Made by a program: the position numbers and the translations under genes. The notes below the pieces were generated by a model. It searched no databases and was not told the origin of the DNA. It saw only the letters and a program-made list of their open reading frames with translations. From NCBI RefSeq assembly GCF_003428875.1, contig NZ_QQRS01000001.1, positions 894,026-958,025 of the forward strand: 64,000 bases of DNA, given 5' to 3'. Of this stretch, positions 28,197 to 37,122 are shown piece after piece. The stretch is from Planomicrobium okeanokoites. GTDB lineage: Bacteria; Bacillota; Bacilli; Bacillales_A; Planococcaceae. Each line of letters begins with the position of its first letter. Positions within the stretch are counted from its first letter, which is position 1.

Positions 28197-29765
28197 ATGA
28201 AACTAACCAATTCAACCAGCCAGAAAAACTTATTATTCCTTCATATTTTCGGCTTTGCCAGTATTTTGCATATAATACTTAATATCATTTTCAGTTTCAA
28301 TGCAGCCGTTTTTGCACCGATTAGCGGTCTGGTCATCTATATTACTCTGTTATTTTTAAAGGCACGGCTGTCGGAGCATTTGCTCCGCTCACTGTTATTG
28401 TACGCAATGAATATATATTTATTCATTTTGAATATCGAATCTTTATCAGCTGTAACACTTGTCTATTTTGCTGTACCACTCCTGGTGGCCGCTTTATCGG
28501 ACGAGCTTAGAGCCATTTCTGTTCTGAGCGCCGCCACTGTATTGGAAGTGATCGTGCTGATCTTTTTTTTCGGGCAATTGGAGAGAACGCCCAGTTTTCA
28601 ATATAACCACCTTTCAATTCTCACTTTTCTGCTCATCATAATGCTGCTCACATTTTTCCATACTTTTTACTTCAGCCGCTTATGGCAGCAAATGCAGGAA
28701 CGAAATAAGTCGATGGAAGAAGCGCTTATTTCCCGCGAAGGCTATCTTCAATTATTTTTCGAAACCGCCAAGGATGCAATGGCCGTTTTTGATACTGACA
28801 ACCGCGTCATTGCTATTAATCCTGCATTTGAAAAATTATATGGCTGGTCAGCGGAAGAATCCTATGGAAAAAAAATCAAGCCCTATCCGCAAGAAAAAGA
28901 AGAGCTTGCAGATCTGCAGGCTCTGGAATTATTAAAAGGCAAAAGTTTCAATTTGCTCGACACGGTGGATATGAAAAAAGACGGTACCAAATTCCATACT
29001 CAAATTACTTTATCGCCTATTTTTGACAAAAAAGGAAACGTAATTGCCACATCGGTGATTTCCCGTGACATCACGTACCAGAAAGAATCCGAACAGTTAA
29101 TCCTGCAAAGCGAAAAATTGAAGCTTGCAGGCGAAATTGCAGCAGGCGTTGCCCATGAAATCAGGAATCCGATGACTGTCATTTCGGGATTCGTTCAATT
29201 GATGCAGCAGGATCACAACCATCCATACAAGCAATATACCGAGCTCATCCATTCAGAACTGGAACGGATCGATTTGATCATCAGCGAATTTCTGGTCCTT
29301 GCAAAACCACAGGCCCCATCAATCAAACAATTCAGTTTGCGGAAGCTGATAGATAATATCACTTTATTGTTCAGTTCTGAATTCAATTTGAAGGGAATTG
29401 TCTATACGGAAGTTTGGAGTGATGAGCCGGATTATATCCTAAACGGTGAACAGCATTCATTGAAACAGGTTTTTATCAATCTGTTCAAAAACGCTGTAGA
29501 ATCTATCGATAGGACTGGAAAAGTCCATTTAACCGTCTCCCTCACAGATGAGAAGGTATCCATCCGAATCACGGATAACGGAAGCGGCATGCCTCCAGAA
29601 AATCTTAAGAGAATTTATGAACCTTTCTATACAACTAAGGAGAATGGCACGGGACTCGGTCTTCTCATTTCACAAAAAATCATACAGGACCACGGCGGCG
29701 CTCTGAACATCACCAGTGAATCAGATAAAGGCACTTCCGCCGAAGTGGTATTGCCGAAAAAATAA
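28197..29765 (+). CDS. Orphan membrane sensor histidine kinase with PAS domain (KinB/KinE-like)
   Basis: The 522-residue kinase has about six N-terminal transmembrane helices (residues 12-170), a short linker, one PAS domain (about 182-300, AKDAMAVFDTDNRVIAINPAF), and a C-terminal kinase core. The H-box is AAGVAHEIRNPMTVISGF (His near 325), the N-box LFKNAVESI, and the ATP lid DNGSGMP...GTGLGLLIS. The arrangement resembles Bacillus kinases that feed the Spo0 phosphorelay. No response regulator adjoins, so it probably phosphorylates a remote partner. The signal is unknown. Divergent from the M42 gene, with about 100 bases of shared promoter region. Confidence 0.87.
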   Translation: MKLTNSTSQKNLLFLHIFGFASILHIILNIIFSFNAAVFAPISGLVIYITLLFLKARLSEHLLRSLLLYAMNIYLFILNIESLSAVTLVYFAVPLLVAALSDELRAISVLSAATVLEVIVLIFFFGQLERTPSFQYNHLSILTFLLIIMLLTFFHTFYFSRLWQQMQERNKSMEEALISREGYLQLFFETAKDAMAVFDTDNRVIAINPAFEKLYGWSAEESYGKKIKPYPQEKEELADLQALELLKGKSFNLLDTVDMKKDGTKFHTQITLSPIFDKKGNVIATSVISRDITYQKESEQLILQSEKLKLAGEIAAGVAHEIRNPMTVISGFVQLMQQDHNHPYKQYTELIHSELERIDLIISEFLVLAKPQAPSIKQFSLRKLIDNITLLFSSEFNLKGIVYTEVWSDEPDYILNGEQHSLKQVFINLFKNAVESIDRTGKVHLTVSLTDEKVSIRITDNGSGMPPENLKRIYEPFYTTKENGTGLGLLISQKIIQDHGGALNITSESDKGTSAEVVLPKK

Positions 29766-29798
29766 AAGGAGCCGATTGGCTCCTTTTATTTTTGGATG
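29766..29798. terminator. Bidirectional terminator
   Basis: AAAAGGAGCC, loop GATT, GGCTCCTTTT: a perfect 10-bp stem between two converging genes. Confidence 0.9.
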
Positions 29799-29804
29799 AA
29801 ATGA

Positions 29805-30449
29805 TTAATCGTCATCCCTTTCATCGTTATCGTCGTCATCATCGCTGTCATCTTCATCGTCCCGGTCATCCCGCTCGAATTTAAGGACTTTTCCATCGGC
29901 CGCTTTGATTTCAAGTTCGAACTCTTCATTGCCAGCCACGATTTCAATGTCGTAATGGGAGACGCCATCATCGCTGTCCAGATCCAGTTCCACAACTTGT
30001 CCCGCTCCGGCTTCCTTCAACGCAATTTCCTGAGCTTGATCAGCAGAAATCATGTTTTCTGCAGCGGCTTGTGTGCCGTTGCTGTTTACAAGGTTCACTT
30101 CACGGTCATCAACGTCATCGAGACGATCGCGATCCTGCTCCAGCACTTCGCCAGTCAATGCATCGATTTCATAATCGTATTCATATTCTGTGTCTTGGAT
30201 TTCCACTTCATATTGCTGTCTTCCGTCGTCTTCATCCAACTCAGCGCGGATCACTTTCCCATCTGAAAGCTCCAGTGCAATCGATGAGGCTTCGTCAAAA
30301 CCGATCAGTTTCTCTGAAACAGAGTTTTGAGTTTTCGCTGGGCTGTTGTTTTCTTCTACTGATACATTTGTTGAATCTGTGTTAGCCAGAACGATTCCTC
30401 CAAACGCCAATACACCTGCAGCTGCTGGGAATAAAATAAATTTCTTCAT
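29805..30449 (-). CDS. Secreted protein with two PepSY domains and acidic tail
   Basis: The 214-residue protein has an N-terminal signal sequence (KKFILFPAAAGVLAFGGIVLA). Two PepSY repeats follow, about residues 45-110 (GFDEASSIALELSDGKVIRAELDE-type start, then EYDYEIDALTGEVL) and 128-190 (ISADQAQEIALKEAG, then FELEIKAADGKVLKFE). The end is a nearly pure Asp run, perhaps metal-binding. PepSY domains inhibit or modulate proteases. It follows the regulator/kinase/PepSY operon but a repeat element intervenes; it may belong to the same regulon. Confidence 0.85.
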   Translation of the reverse strand: MKKFILFPAAAGVLAFGGIVLANTDSTNVSVEENNSPAKTQNSVSEKLIGFDEASSIALELSDGKVIRAELDEDDGRQQYEVEIQDTEYEYDYEIDALTGEVLEQDRDRLDDVDDREVNLVNSNGTQAAAENMISADQAQEIALKEAGAGQVVELDLDSDDGVSHYDIEIVAGNEEFELEIKAADGKVLKFERDDRDDEDDSDDDDDNDERDDD

Positions 30450-30554
30450 AATTTCTTTCTCCTCCTCAATTTGTTATACCTTTATCATATCCGCTGCTTC
30501 TGAGCGTATCCTTAAGGCAAGATGAGAATTTGATGAGAAGTCCATGAAGATTTT

Positions 30555-30654
30555 CTAATTGTCGGAGGCCCGCACGATGCGGGTCAGCTAACCGTTGCGA
30601 CAGGCTGTCGCGTTCTTAGGTCAGCAACTGCAATTGGCCGTTTCCGCTTTTCTT
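30555..30654 (-). repeat. Interspersed palindromic repeat, copy 3 (inverted)
   Basis: Read on the minus strand it starts AGAAAAGCGGAAACGGCC, identical to copy 1, and ends CTCCGACAATTAG. Internal hairpins differ from the other copies (GCGACAGCCTGTCGC; GACCCGCATCGTGCGGG). It lies between two PepSY genes and starts at the stop codon of the upstream one. Confidence 0.7.
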
Positions 30655-30656
30655 TA

Positions 30657-31370
30657 TCAATCATCCCATTCCACAGACAGGATCTCTCCCCGGATGGCAT
30701 GGATCTGGATGGTGGCTTCCTGTTCCGTTTCCTCGTTTTCAATTTCTACCATGTAATAACCGCCGTCCTGTGTTTGGGTAAATTCCACTTCCTGCACTTC
30801 GCCTTCCAATGTTTCCTTGGCAATTGCTTCCGCCTCGGCACTGGTGATGATACGTTCAGGTTCCGGTGGAATTTCAGCTTCCGGCTGTTCCGAGTCCGAC
30901 TGAGGAATTTCCTCTTTAGCAATTTTACGGATTTCGCCGGTTTCCGCTGACAAGGAAATAATGGAAACTTCCTTTTCGCCCATGATTGTTACTGCATACT
31001 CATTTTGTCCTTTTGAATAATTGATTTCTTCAATTTCACCCTGCACTTCCCCAAGCGCTATTTCTTCCGCCTGTTCTACAGTCAATGCTTTTGATGGGCC
31101 TGTCTTTTCAATCAGCTCAACTGCAGTCACCCTGCCGGATTCACGGTCAACTTGCGCGCTGTATAATCCTTCATCTGTCTGAAACTCGACCGAAAAGTCA
31201 TTTCCGTTAAGTTCAGCCGCATTTACTGATCCCCCATACAATTGGGTGACTTTTGCCGCGGCTTCAGTTTCATTCAGCATTTTAACATCATCCGCAGAAT
31301 TGAGCAGGAAGAAAACAATGGCGCTCCCTAAAATGATACACGCTGCTAAGATTGGAATCCATTTTTTCAT
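30657..31370 (-). CDS. Membrane-anchored PepSY-domain protein
   Basis: A 237-residue protein with one N-terminal membrane anchor (WIPILAACIILGSAIVFFLL) and an outer part made of three related units: one near residues 35-90, a PepSY near 97-160 (ALTVEQAEEIALGEVQGE), and a second PepSY near 172-237 (ITSAEAEAIAKETLEGE). Its ATG overlaps the histidine kinase stop as ATGA, so it is translationally coupled to a two-component system. It could modulate the sensor or an extracytoplasmic protease; this is inference. Confidence 0.87.
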   Translation of the reverse strand: MKKWIPILAACIILGSAIVFFLLNSADDVKMLNETEAAAKVTQLYGGSVNAAELNGNDFSVEFQTDEGLYSAQVDRESGRVTAVELIEKTGPSKALTVEQAEEIALGEVQGEIEEINYSKGQNEYAVTIMGEKEVSIISLSAETGEIRKIAKEEIPQSDSEQPEAEIPPEPERIITSAEAEAIAKETLEGEVQEVEFTQTQDGGYYMVEIENEETEQEATIQIHAIRGEILSVEWDD

Positions 31371-32740
31371 GATGATCCCTCCTCCTTCAATTGTACTTCG
31401 GCAACATTAAAATTTGATGAGAATATGACAGAAACTGTGGTTCCCAAGTCTTCAATGCTTTCGATTTCCAATCGAAGATCCAGCAATTCGGCCAAATGTG
31501 CAGCCAGCGACAACCCTAGGCCCACCCCTCCTGTCTCTCTTGTCCGGGCTTTGTCGACCCGGTAGAAACGGTCAAATACATACGGCAAAGAATCTTTCGG
31601 TATGCCATATCCATAATCTTTGATTTGAATTATAGTGGTCCCTTCCGCTTTCGCAATCACTTCAATGCGGTCCGAACTGTATTTGCGGGCATTATCCAGA
31701 AGAATATAGAGCAATTGTTTGAGCTTTACCGCATCAGTCCGTACGATCAACGGTTCCTTCTCGACTTCCAGCAGGAAATCCCGTTCATATGATTGGTTAA
31801 AAGCCGAAATCGTCTCATTCAAAAACGAGCCCAGCTCCACTTTTTTGATTTCAGGCGCAGTCTCATTTCTGCGGGCAATCAGCAACAGCTGTTCAATCAT
31901 CTCTTTCATTCTGTCAGTCTCTGCGCGGATGGCCGCAATACTTTCTTTTGCTACGGCTTCGTCATCCAATCCCTGCCGTTCCAATAGCCTCGCATAGCTG
32001 CCGATAATGGTCAGTGGCGTCTTTAATTCGTGGGAAGCGTTGGATACGAACTCTTCCTGTTTCGAGTAATTCTCTTCCAATAAAGCCATCATGTCATTGA
32101 AGGTGAGTCCCATCTGTTTCAATTCATCATTGGATTGTTCAGCGACCGGCAGCTTCTGAAAATTACCGCTTCGCTGAATGCTTCTCATTGTATTGGTCAA
32201 CGCGGCAATCGGCTTGGTAACAATGCCGGCGAGCACCGCTCCTGAAATAATCACCGGAATCATCGCAAGCAGCACAGCTGCAGCCAATACTAAACGTAAA
32301 GTCTCCAGATTACCTGAAACTTCGCTCAGCGATTTTGCTATCAAAAGATCTGCTATTGTGCCGTCAGACCAGATAACCGGAGCTGTCGTGAAGGCAAAAC
32401 GTTCCCCTTCAACCACCATCGTGCCGGACTCTTCTTCAATTTCACCAGGAAATTGAGTCGTTACGTTCGGGGACTGCACCGATTTTAAGGTCCGGCCATC
32501 CTGATCAGTGACTTTGATCAATCCTGATACTGGCAGATATGCGCGTAAAATTTCATCAGGATCGACGGTTGCATTAGCGTTGAAAGTGCTCAGCAGCGCT
32601 TCGCTCACAGAATCAAGTTCATCGACTTCTGTCGAATAAGCGAGCGAACTGAATGCGTAGTAAATAACTGCGGTGAGTATGGTTAAAATCACCAGCATCA
32701 GCAATGTCGAATAAAGATGGATTCTATTTCGCAGTTTCAT
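31367..32740 (-). CDS. Sensor histidine kinase (two TM, HAMP)
   Basis: The 457-residue kinase has TM1 near 12-32, an extracytoplasmic sensor domain of about 120 residues, TM2 near 152-175, a HAMP linker (IAALTNTMRSIQRSGNF), the H-box FVSNASHELKTPLTIIGSY with the phosphorylated His near 240, an N-box (LLYILLDNARKYS) and the G boxes (DYGYGIP, GGVGLGLSLA). It overlaps the response regulator gene upstream by 17 bases and the PepSY gene downstream by 4. The signal is not known; an envelope signal is likely given the PepSY partner. Confidence 0.92.
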   Translation of the reverse strand: MKLRNRIHLYSTLLMLVILTILTAVIYYAFSSLAYSTEVDELDSVSEALLSTFNANATVDPDEILRAYLPVSGLIKVTDQDGRTLKSVQSPNVTTQFPGEIEEESGTMVVEGERFAFTTAPVIWSDGTIADLLIAKSLSEVSGNLETLRLVLAAAVLLAMIPVIISGAVLAGIVTKPIAALTNTMRSIQRSGNFQKLPVAEQSNDELKQMGLTFNDMMALLEENYSKQEEFVSNASHELKTPLTIIGSYARLLERQGLDDEAVAKESIAAIRAETDRMKEMIEQLLLIARRNETAPEIKKVELGSFLNETISAFNQSYERDFLLEVEKEPLIVRTDAVKLKQLLYILLDNARKYSSDRIEVIAKAEGTTIIQIKDYGYGIPKDSLPYVFDRFYRVDKARTRETGGVGLGLSLAAHLAELLDLRLEIESIEDLGTTVSVIFSSNFNVAEVQLKEEGSS

Positions 32741-33419
32741 TTGGCTGCTCCTTTAGCACATAACCGACTCCCCGCACAGTCTGGATGTAGGTCGAGTTCT
32801 CTCCGGCATCCACTTTTTTCCGCAAATAGCGGATATAGACGTCGATTACATTGGTATCACCGTAATAATCATATCCCCATACGGCATTCAGCACCTGTTC
32901 GCGGGTCAGCACCTGTTTCGGATGTTTCATCAGAAACAACAATAAATCGAACTCCCGTGGAGTCAATTCAATTTCACGGCCATTCCTGTTGACTGCCCGG
33001 GAAACTTCATCCAGCTCAAGCTCATTGAATCGATGGATTTCCGTATTTCCATTGCCGTTAGTCCGGAGATTGGCTCGGATCCTTGCAAGCAGTTCTTCAA
33101 TTTCAAACGGTTTTGTGACGTAATCGTTTGCACCCAGATCAAGTCCAGCGACTTTATCTTTCACTTCATTTTTTGCAGTCAACAGGATCACCGGCAAGTT
33201 TTCATCCGAAGACCGTATTCTTTTCAATACATCGAGTCCATGGATTTCAGGCAGCATCAAATCCAGCAGCACCAAATTCCAGTCCTGCTCCCTGAACTTG
33301 ATCAGCCCCTCCGAACCCGAATGCGCCACACCGGTTTCATAGCCTTCGAATTTCAATTCCAGCTCCAATACCCTGGCGATGTTCTTTTCATCTTCTATTA
33401 TTAAAATGCGGTCGGCCAT
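32724..33419 (-). CDS. OmpR-family response regulator
   Basis: I start the protein at 33419 (MADRILIIEDEKN): AGAGGTG lies 6 bases upstream, whereas the in-frame GTG at 33428 falls inside that RBS. The 231 residues contain a receiver domain (acidic pocket IIEDE, phospho-Asp in LVLLDLMLPEI near 51, Lys in LLTAKNE) and a winged-helix DNA-binding domain (VWGYDYYGDTNVIDVYIRYLRKKV). It is the first gene of the operon regulator-kinase-PepSY. Targets are unknown; the two PepSY genes are the natural candidates. Confidence 0.93.
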   Translation of the reverse strand: MADRILIIEDEKNIARVLELELKFEGYETGVAHSGSEGLIKFREQDWNLVLLDLMLPEIHGLDVLKRIRSSDENLPVILLTAKNEVKDKVAGLDLGANDYVTKPFEIEELLARIRANLRTNGNGNTEIHRFNELELDEVSRAVNRNGREIELTPREFDLLLFLMKHPKQVLTREQVLNAVWGYDYYGDTNVIDVYIRYLRKKVDAGENSTYIQTVRGVGYVLKEQPNETAK

Positions 33420-33454
33420 TCGAATCACCTCTTGAACTTATATTATCAGTTCCC

Positions 33455-33484
33455 AAAAGAAAAAAGCGACCCGCAGGCCGCTTA
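33455..33484 (-). terminator. Terminator of the aldehyde dehydrogenase gene
   Basis: GCGGCC, short loop, GGTCGC and then TTTTTT on the minus strand. Confidence 0.75.
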
Positions 33485-34870
33485 TTTCAGTACTCCTCTG
33501 ATATACTTCGCTTTATTTTTATAGGGTGGGAACAAGACATTGGTCGAAATTTTCGTCGATTTTTTCAATATCGATTTCGCGTGGGTAAAATTCTCGAAAC
33601 TTGTTTTGCCGTGGTAGGAATTCATGCCTGATGGCCCGACGCCGCCAAACGGCAAGTATGCACTCCCTACGTGAGAAACGGTATCGTTGATACAACCGCC
33701 TCCGAAAGGCAATTCTTCCAGGAAGAAATTGATGGCGCGCTCATTTTCCGAGAACATATAAGCTGACAGCGGCTTCGGCAGCTGGCGGATTTGTCTCAAT
33801 AGCAGCGGCAGGTCCTGGTAAGTGATGATCGGCAAAATCGGCCCAAAGATTTCATCCTCCATGGCTGGGCTGTTCCAACTGATATTATCCAAAATGGTCG
33901 GTTCGATATAACGGTTGGCCCGATCTGTTTTACCACCATAAATAATATTGCCGGATTCCGCTTCGATCAATTCAGCAAGTCTGTCAAAATGTGATGTGGA
34001 AACGATTCGTCCGTAATCCGGACTCGCTTGAGCATTTTTGCCATAAAAACCGCTGATGGCTTTCGTCAATTTCTTGATGAACTCATCTTTCACAGATTCA
34101 TGGACACAGACATAGTCAGGCGCCACACAGGTTTGACCCGTATTCATCAATTTACCCCAACCAATCCGTTTGGCGGCCAAATCGATGTCCGCAGTCTGGT
34201 CGACGATTGCCGGACTTTTGCCGCCAAGTTCCAGTGTAATCGGCGTCAGCCTCTCTGAAGCTGCTTTCATGACGACTTTTCCGACTTTGACACTTCCCGT
34301 GAAGAAAATATAATCAAATGAAGCATGGATTAAATTAGTGACTTCTTCACGTTCCCCTTCCACAACCCGTACATAATAAGTCGGGAATGCTTCTTCGAGA
34401 ACGATCCGGATCGCGCGCGCCACATGCGGCGTTGTTTCCGACGGTTTAACGATTGAACAGTTACCGCCGATAATCGAACCGATCAAGGGCTCCATCACCA
34501 ATTGGAAGGGATAATTGAAAGGTCCGATAATCAGAACAGAACCGTATGGCTCACGGATCACAAAACTTTTTGAAGGCTGAAGGTGAAGTGGTGTCTTCAC
34601 TTTTTCAGGTTCCATCCATTCATCGAGATTTTTCTGCATATAGCCGATACTGTCGAGCACGAAGCCGATTTCTGTCGCATAAGCTTCGAATTCGCCTTTT
34701 CCTAAATCATGCTCCAATGCTTGTGTAATAATTTCTTCATTAGCCAGAATGGCCTGTTTCAAATTTTCCAATTGAGCTTTCCGGAAATCCGCTGAGCGGG
34801 TTGCGCCTGTATAAAAGAAATTGCGTTGCTCCCCAATCATGCGTTCCACGTCATTAGCCGTAAAATTCAT
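33482..34870 (-). CDS. Aldehyde dehydrogenase (class 3 / fatty-aldehyde type)
   Basis: I start the protein at 34870 (MNFTANDVERMIGEQRNF), where GAGGAGG lies 8 bases upstream; the frame extends to 34957 without family sequence. The 462 residues are the short class-3 form without the usual N-terminal extension. The active site shows LELGGKSPAIV (general-base Glu) and MNTGQTCVAPDYV (catalytic Cys near 240), with FTGSVKVGKVV as NAD-binding. Close relatives (YwdH and long-chain aldehyde dehydrogenases) oxidise aliphatic aldehydes. A 25-base gap to the Gfo/Idh/MocA gene upstream suggests one transcript. Confidence 0.92.
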   Translation of the reverse strand: MNFTANDVERMIGEQRNFFYTGATRSADFRKAQLENLKQAILANEEIITQALEHDLGKGEFEAYATEIGFVLDSIGYMQKNLDEWMEPEKVKTPLHLQPSKSFVIREPYGSVLIIGPFNYPFQLVMEPLIGSIIGGNCSIVKPSETTPHVARAIRIVLEEAFPTYYVRVVEGEREEVTNLIHASFDYIFFTGSVKVGKVVMKAASERLTPITLELGGKSPAIVDQTADIDLAAKRIGWGKLMNTGQTCVAPDYVCVHESVKDEFIKKLTKAISGFYGKNAQASPDYGRIVSTSHFDRLAELIEAESGNIIYGGKTDRANRYIEPTILDNISWNSPAMEDEIFGPILPIITYQDLPLLLRQIRQLPKPLSAYMFSENERAINFFLEELPFGGGCINDTVSHVGSAYLPFGGVGPSGMNSYHGKTSFENFTHAKSILKKSTKISTNVLFPPYKNKAKYIRGVLK

Positions 34871-34895
34871 GTAAATTCCTCCTCTTAAAGTTTTA

Positions 34896-35819
34896 CTATT
34901 CAGCTGTGAGCTGATCAATATAACGCTGTATAACCAAGCCTTCTTCGAAAGGAACAAGTGCAGTAGACATCGCTTTCATTTCTTCAAATAAACCGTTCAC
35001 TTTTTCGAACTCGGTTAATTGTACACGTTCCCTCCCTTTTTCAGCTAAATAAAGCTGAGACCAATTTTCCAGGGTCAGAACGCCTTTGGTGCCATAGATT
35101 TTAAATTGAAGAAGTTCTTCTTGGCCAACACCGCTCATACCTGTTAACAACAATGGTGTGCTTCCGTTCACCAGTCCATATGCAATCAACCCTGTTTCGC
35201 AAAGATCAGGCTGATCAGGGTAATTGACATGGTGTTCCGCAAAGGCAAAGTCGCCAAAAATACGATGGATCAACTGCAGGTAATGAGGGAATACTTCCCT
35301 GATAAAACCGCCTTCAAGCCTGGAGGCGATCCATGGAGTCTGCTGCCATGCCCTCGGCCACTCAGGAAAGAAAGTCTGAAGTTCGATTCTGATGATTTCA
35401 CCGATACTGCCATTTTTCGAGCGTTTGGCCATCTCGTGCACCGCGGGACTGTACATCAACGGGAAATGCATCGCAGAACGGACACGATTTTCTGTTATTG
35501 CCGCCACCATCTGTTCTCCGGCTTCCGCATTATGCGCAAGCGGTTTTTCACTGAGAACATTCAATCCCGCATCGGCTGCCTGTTTAGCGATTGCTGCATG
35601 CGAAGCCGGCGGGGTTCCAATATAAACCCAATCCGCTTTCGAGTAAAGAATTTCGTCAAGGCTGGCAGTCAAAGGCACATCATACATTTGTTTCAAAGTT
35701 TGAAGACGTTCGGAATTTTCATCGAACACGCCTATGATTTCAACTCCGTTTTCCAGCTGGATTTGCTTAATGATCCTCTCGCCAACTATACCGGCGCCGA
35801 TAATTCCAATCGAAATCAT
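34896..35819 (-). CDS. Gfo/Idh/MocA-family oxidoreductase
   Basis: I start the protein at 35819 (MISIGIIGAGIVGERI), preceded by AGAGAGGG; the upstream extension to 35906 is not family-like. The 307-residue protein has an N-terminal Rossmann fold (GIIGAGIVG), the family motif SEKPLAHNA near 98 whose Lys contacts cofactor and substrate, and a C-terminal alpha/beta substrate domain. These enzymes oxidise or reduce sugars, inositols and related compounds with NAD(P). The substrate cannot be read from sequence. Probably co-transcribed with the aldehyde dehydrogenase. Confidence 0.88.
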   Translation of the reverse strand: MISIGIIGAGIVGERIIKQIQLENGVEIIGVFDENSERLQTLKQMYDVPLTASLDEILYSKADWVYIGTPPASHAAIAKQAADAGLNVLSEKPLAHNAEAGEQMVAAITENRVRSAMHFPLMYSPAVHEMAKRSKNGSIGEIIRIELQTFFPEWPRAWQQTPWIASRLEGGFIREVFPHYLQLIHRIFGDFAFAEHHVNYPDQPDLCETGLIAYGLVNGSTPLLLTGMSGVGQEELLQFKIYGTKGVLTLENWSQLYLAEKGRERVQLTEFEKVNGLFEEMKAMSTALVPFEEGLVIQRYIDQLTAE

Positions 35820-35941
35820 GAAATCCCTCTCTCTAAGGCCAAAAGGCTTATTTTCGTTTCCTCTGTTTATTAGTGTAACCTTTAAGGGTATGGAATAGTC
35901 AAACAATTAAACCAGTAATCTTCTAAAGGAGGAAGTCAACG

Positions 35942-36085
35942 ATGAATGAAAACACAAATTGGTGGGAACCTGTATTCAGCGGTGAATTGGAAATCGGCTT
36001 AAATAAGGAAAAACTTGAAAATGTCGATGAGGAAGCTTTTCTTTATTATGGACAGCATAACCAAGAAATGGAGTCGCAAATATAA
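35942..36085 (+). CDS. Small acidic protein, 47 aa, unknown function
   Basis: A short frame starting MNENTNWWEPVFSGELEIGL and ending EMESQI follows a near-consensus RBS (AAAGGAGGA, 8 bases before ATG) and is followed by a strong terminator at 36121, so it has all the marks of an expressed monocistron. It is acidic, contains a WW pair, and has no membrane segment. I do not recognise it. Confidence 0.65.
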   Translation: MNENTNWWEPVFSGELEIGLNKEKLENVDEEAFLYYGQHNQEMESQI

Positions 36086-36120
36086 TTGTCAGTGTCTAAC
36101 GCATCCCGTCACAAGCCTAC

Positions 36121-36165
36121 ATAAAAACGCCTTTTTCAATATTCAATTGAGAAAGGCGTTTTGCT
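36121..36165. terminator. Bidirectional terminator after the 47-aa gene
   Basis: AAAACGCCTTT and AAAGGCGTTTT form an 11-bp stem around a 16-base AT-rich loop, with T run on the plus strand. Confidence 0.85.
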
Positions 36166-36281
36166 TTGGCCAATGTATGATGCTTCCTCCCTATAATGAT
36201 TACATAAAGGAAAGATGTTCTTTTGATTGAAAGCCTTGCCTGTTCAAAATATAATGAGTTAACGAAAGAGGCGATGCCAAT

Positions 36282-36998
36282 ATGAAAAAACTGATTGTTT
36301 TGCTGTCCATTCTGGTAATGGCCGGCTGCGGGCTGACCGATTCCATCGATACTGGTGGAAGCAGCAGCCGGATGCCTGTTGAAGTCGTTTCGGTTATTGA
36401 CGGTGACACTATCCGGATAATGTATGAAGGAAAAGAAACCACGGTGCGTTATTTACTTATCGATACACCTGAAACAAATCACCCCCGGTTAGGTGAACAG
36501 CCTCTTGGCACAGAAGCGACTCAAGAAAACCGCCGGCTGATCGATTCAGGAGACGTCAGCATTGAATTCGATGTGGGTGACCGCCTGGATGATTATGGCC
36601 GTCTGCTCGCTTATTTGTATGTCGACGGCGAAAGTGTCCAGCAACAGCTTCTCGAAACTGGCCATGCCCGTGTAGCTTATGTATTCCCGCCGAATACACG
36701 TTATCTTGAAGAATTTGAAGAAGCTGAACAAAGGGCTAAAGAACAGGAAATTGGCATCTGGGAATATGAAAATTATGCAACGGATCGCGGCTTTGACAGC
36801 GATGCAGTTTTCGAAAACGAGAAAACGGATACTGGACAGGATGAAGGGGAGTGTGAAATAAAAGGGAATATTAATAGTAAAGGCGCTAAAATCTATCATA
36901 TGCCTGGCAGTTCCTCTTATGAACAGACAAATCCTGAAGAATGGTTCTGTTCAGAACAGGAAGCCATCGACAACGGATTCCGCGGCAGTGGACAATAA
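36282..36998 (+). CDS. Staphylococcal-nuclease-like lipoprotein
   Basis: The 238-residue protein has a lipoprotein signal with lipobox LVMAGC (Cys16). The SNase domain (about 32-170) shows VIDGDTI, the active-site RYLLIDTPE (Arg and Glu equivalents) and DRLDDYGRLLAYLY with the second Arg, so catalytic residues are kept. The C-terminal 45 residues (CEIKGNINSKGAKIYHMPG ... WFCSEQEAIDNGFRGS) form the cysteine-containing 'sunset'-type repeat often attached to SNase domains. It should be a Ca2+-dependent surface nuclease, perhaps for DNA scavenging. It is the last chromosomal gene before the prophage. Confidence 0.9.
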   Translation: MKKLIVLLSILVMAGCGLTDSIDTGGSSSRMPVEVVSVIDGDTIRIMYEGKETTVRYLLIDTPETNHPRLGEQPLGTEATQENRRLIDSGDVSIEFDVGDRLDDYGRLLAYLYVDGESVQQQLLETGHARVAYVFPPNTRYLEEFEEAEQRAKEQEIGIWEYENYATDRGFDSDAVFENEKTDTGQDEGECEIKGNINSKGAKIYHMPGSSSYEQTNPEEWFCSEQEAIDNGFRGSGQ

Positions 36999-37043
36999 AT
37001 GCATGAAGTTTCAATACAGCAAAAACTATTTTTAGATAATAAA

Positions 37044-37077
37044 ATAAAAAGCCGCCACCCGAAGGTGACGGCTTTTT
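37044..37077. terminator. Terminator of the nuclease gene
   Basis: AAAAGCCGCCACC, loop CGAA, GGTGACGGCTTTTT: a strong stem with one mismatch. Confidence 0.88.
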
Positions 37078-37122
37078 CAAGCAGATTCTGTTCCTAAAAC
37101 CTGCTGCGGGTTTGGCACCCAA

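Noticed and set aside
35229..35873. Plus-strand open frame of 214 codons
   Set aside because: Antisense to the Gfo/Idh/MocA gene; composition is that of a shadow frame.
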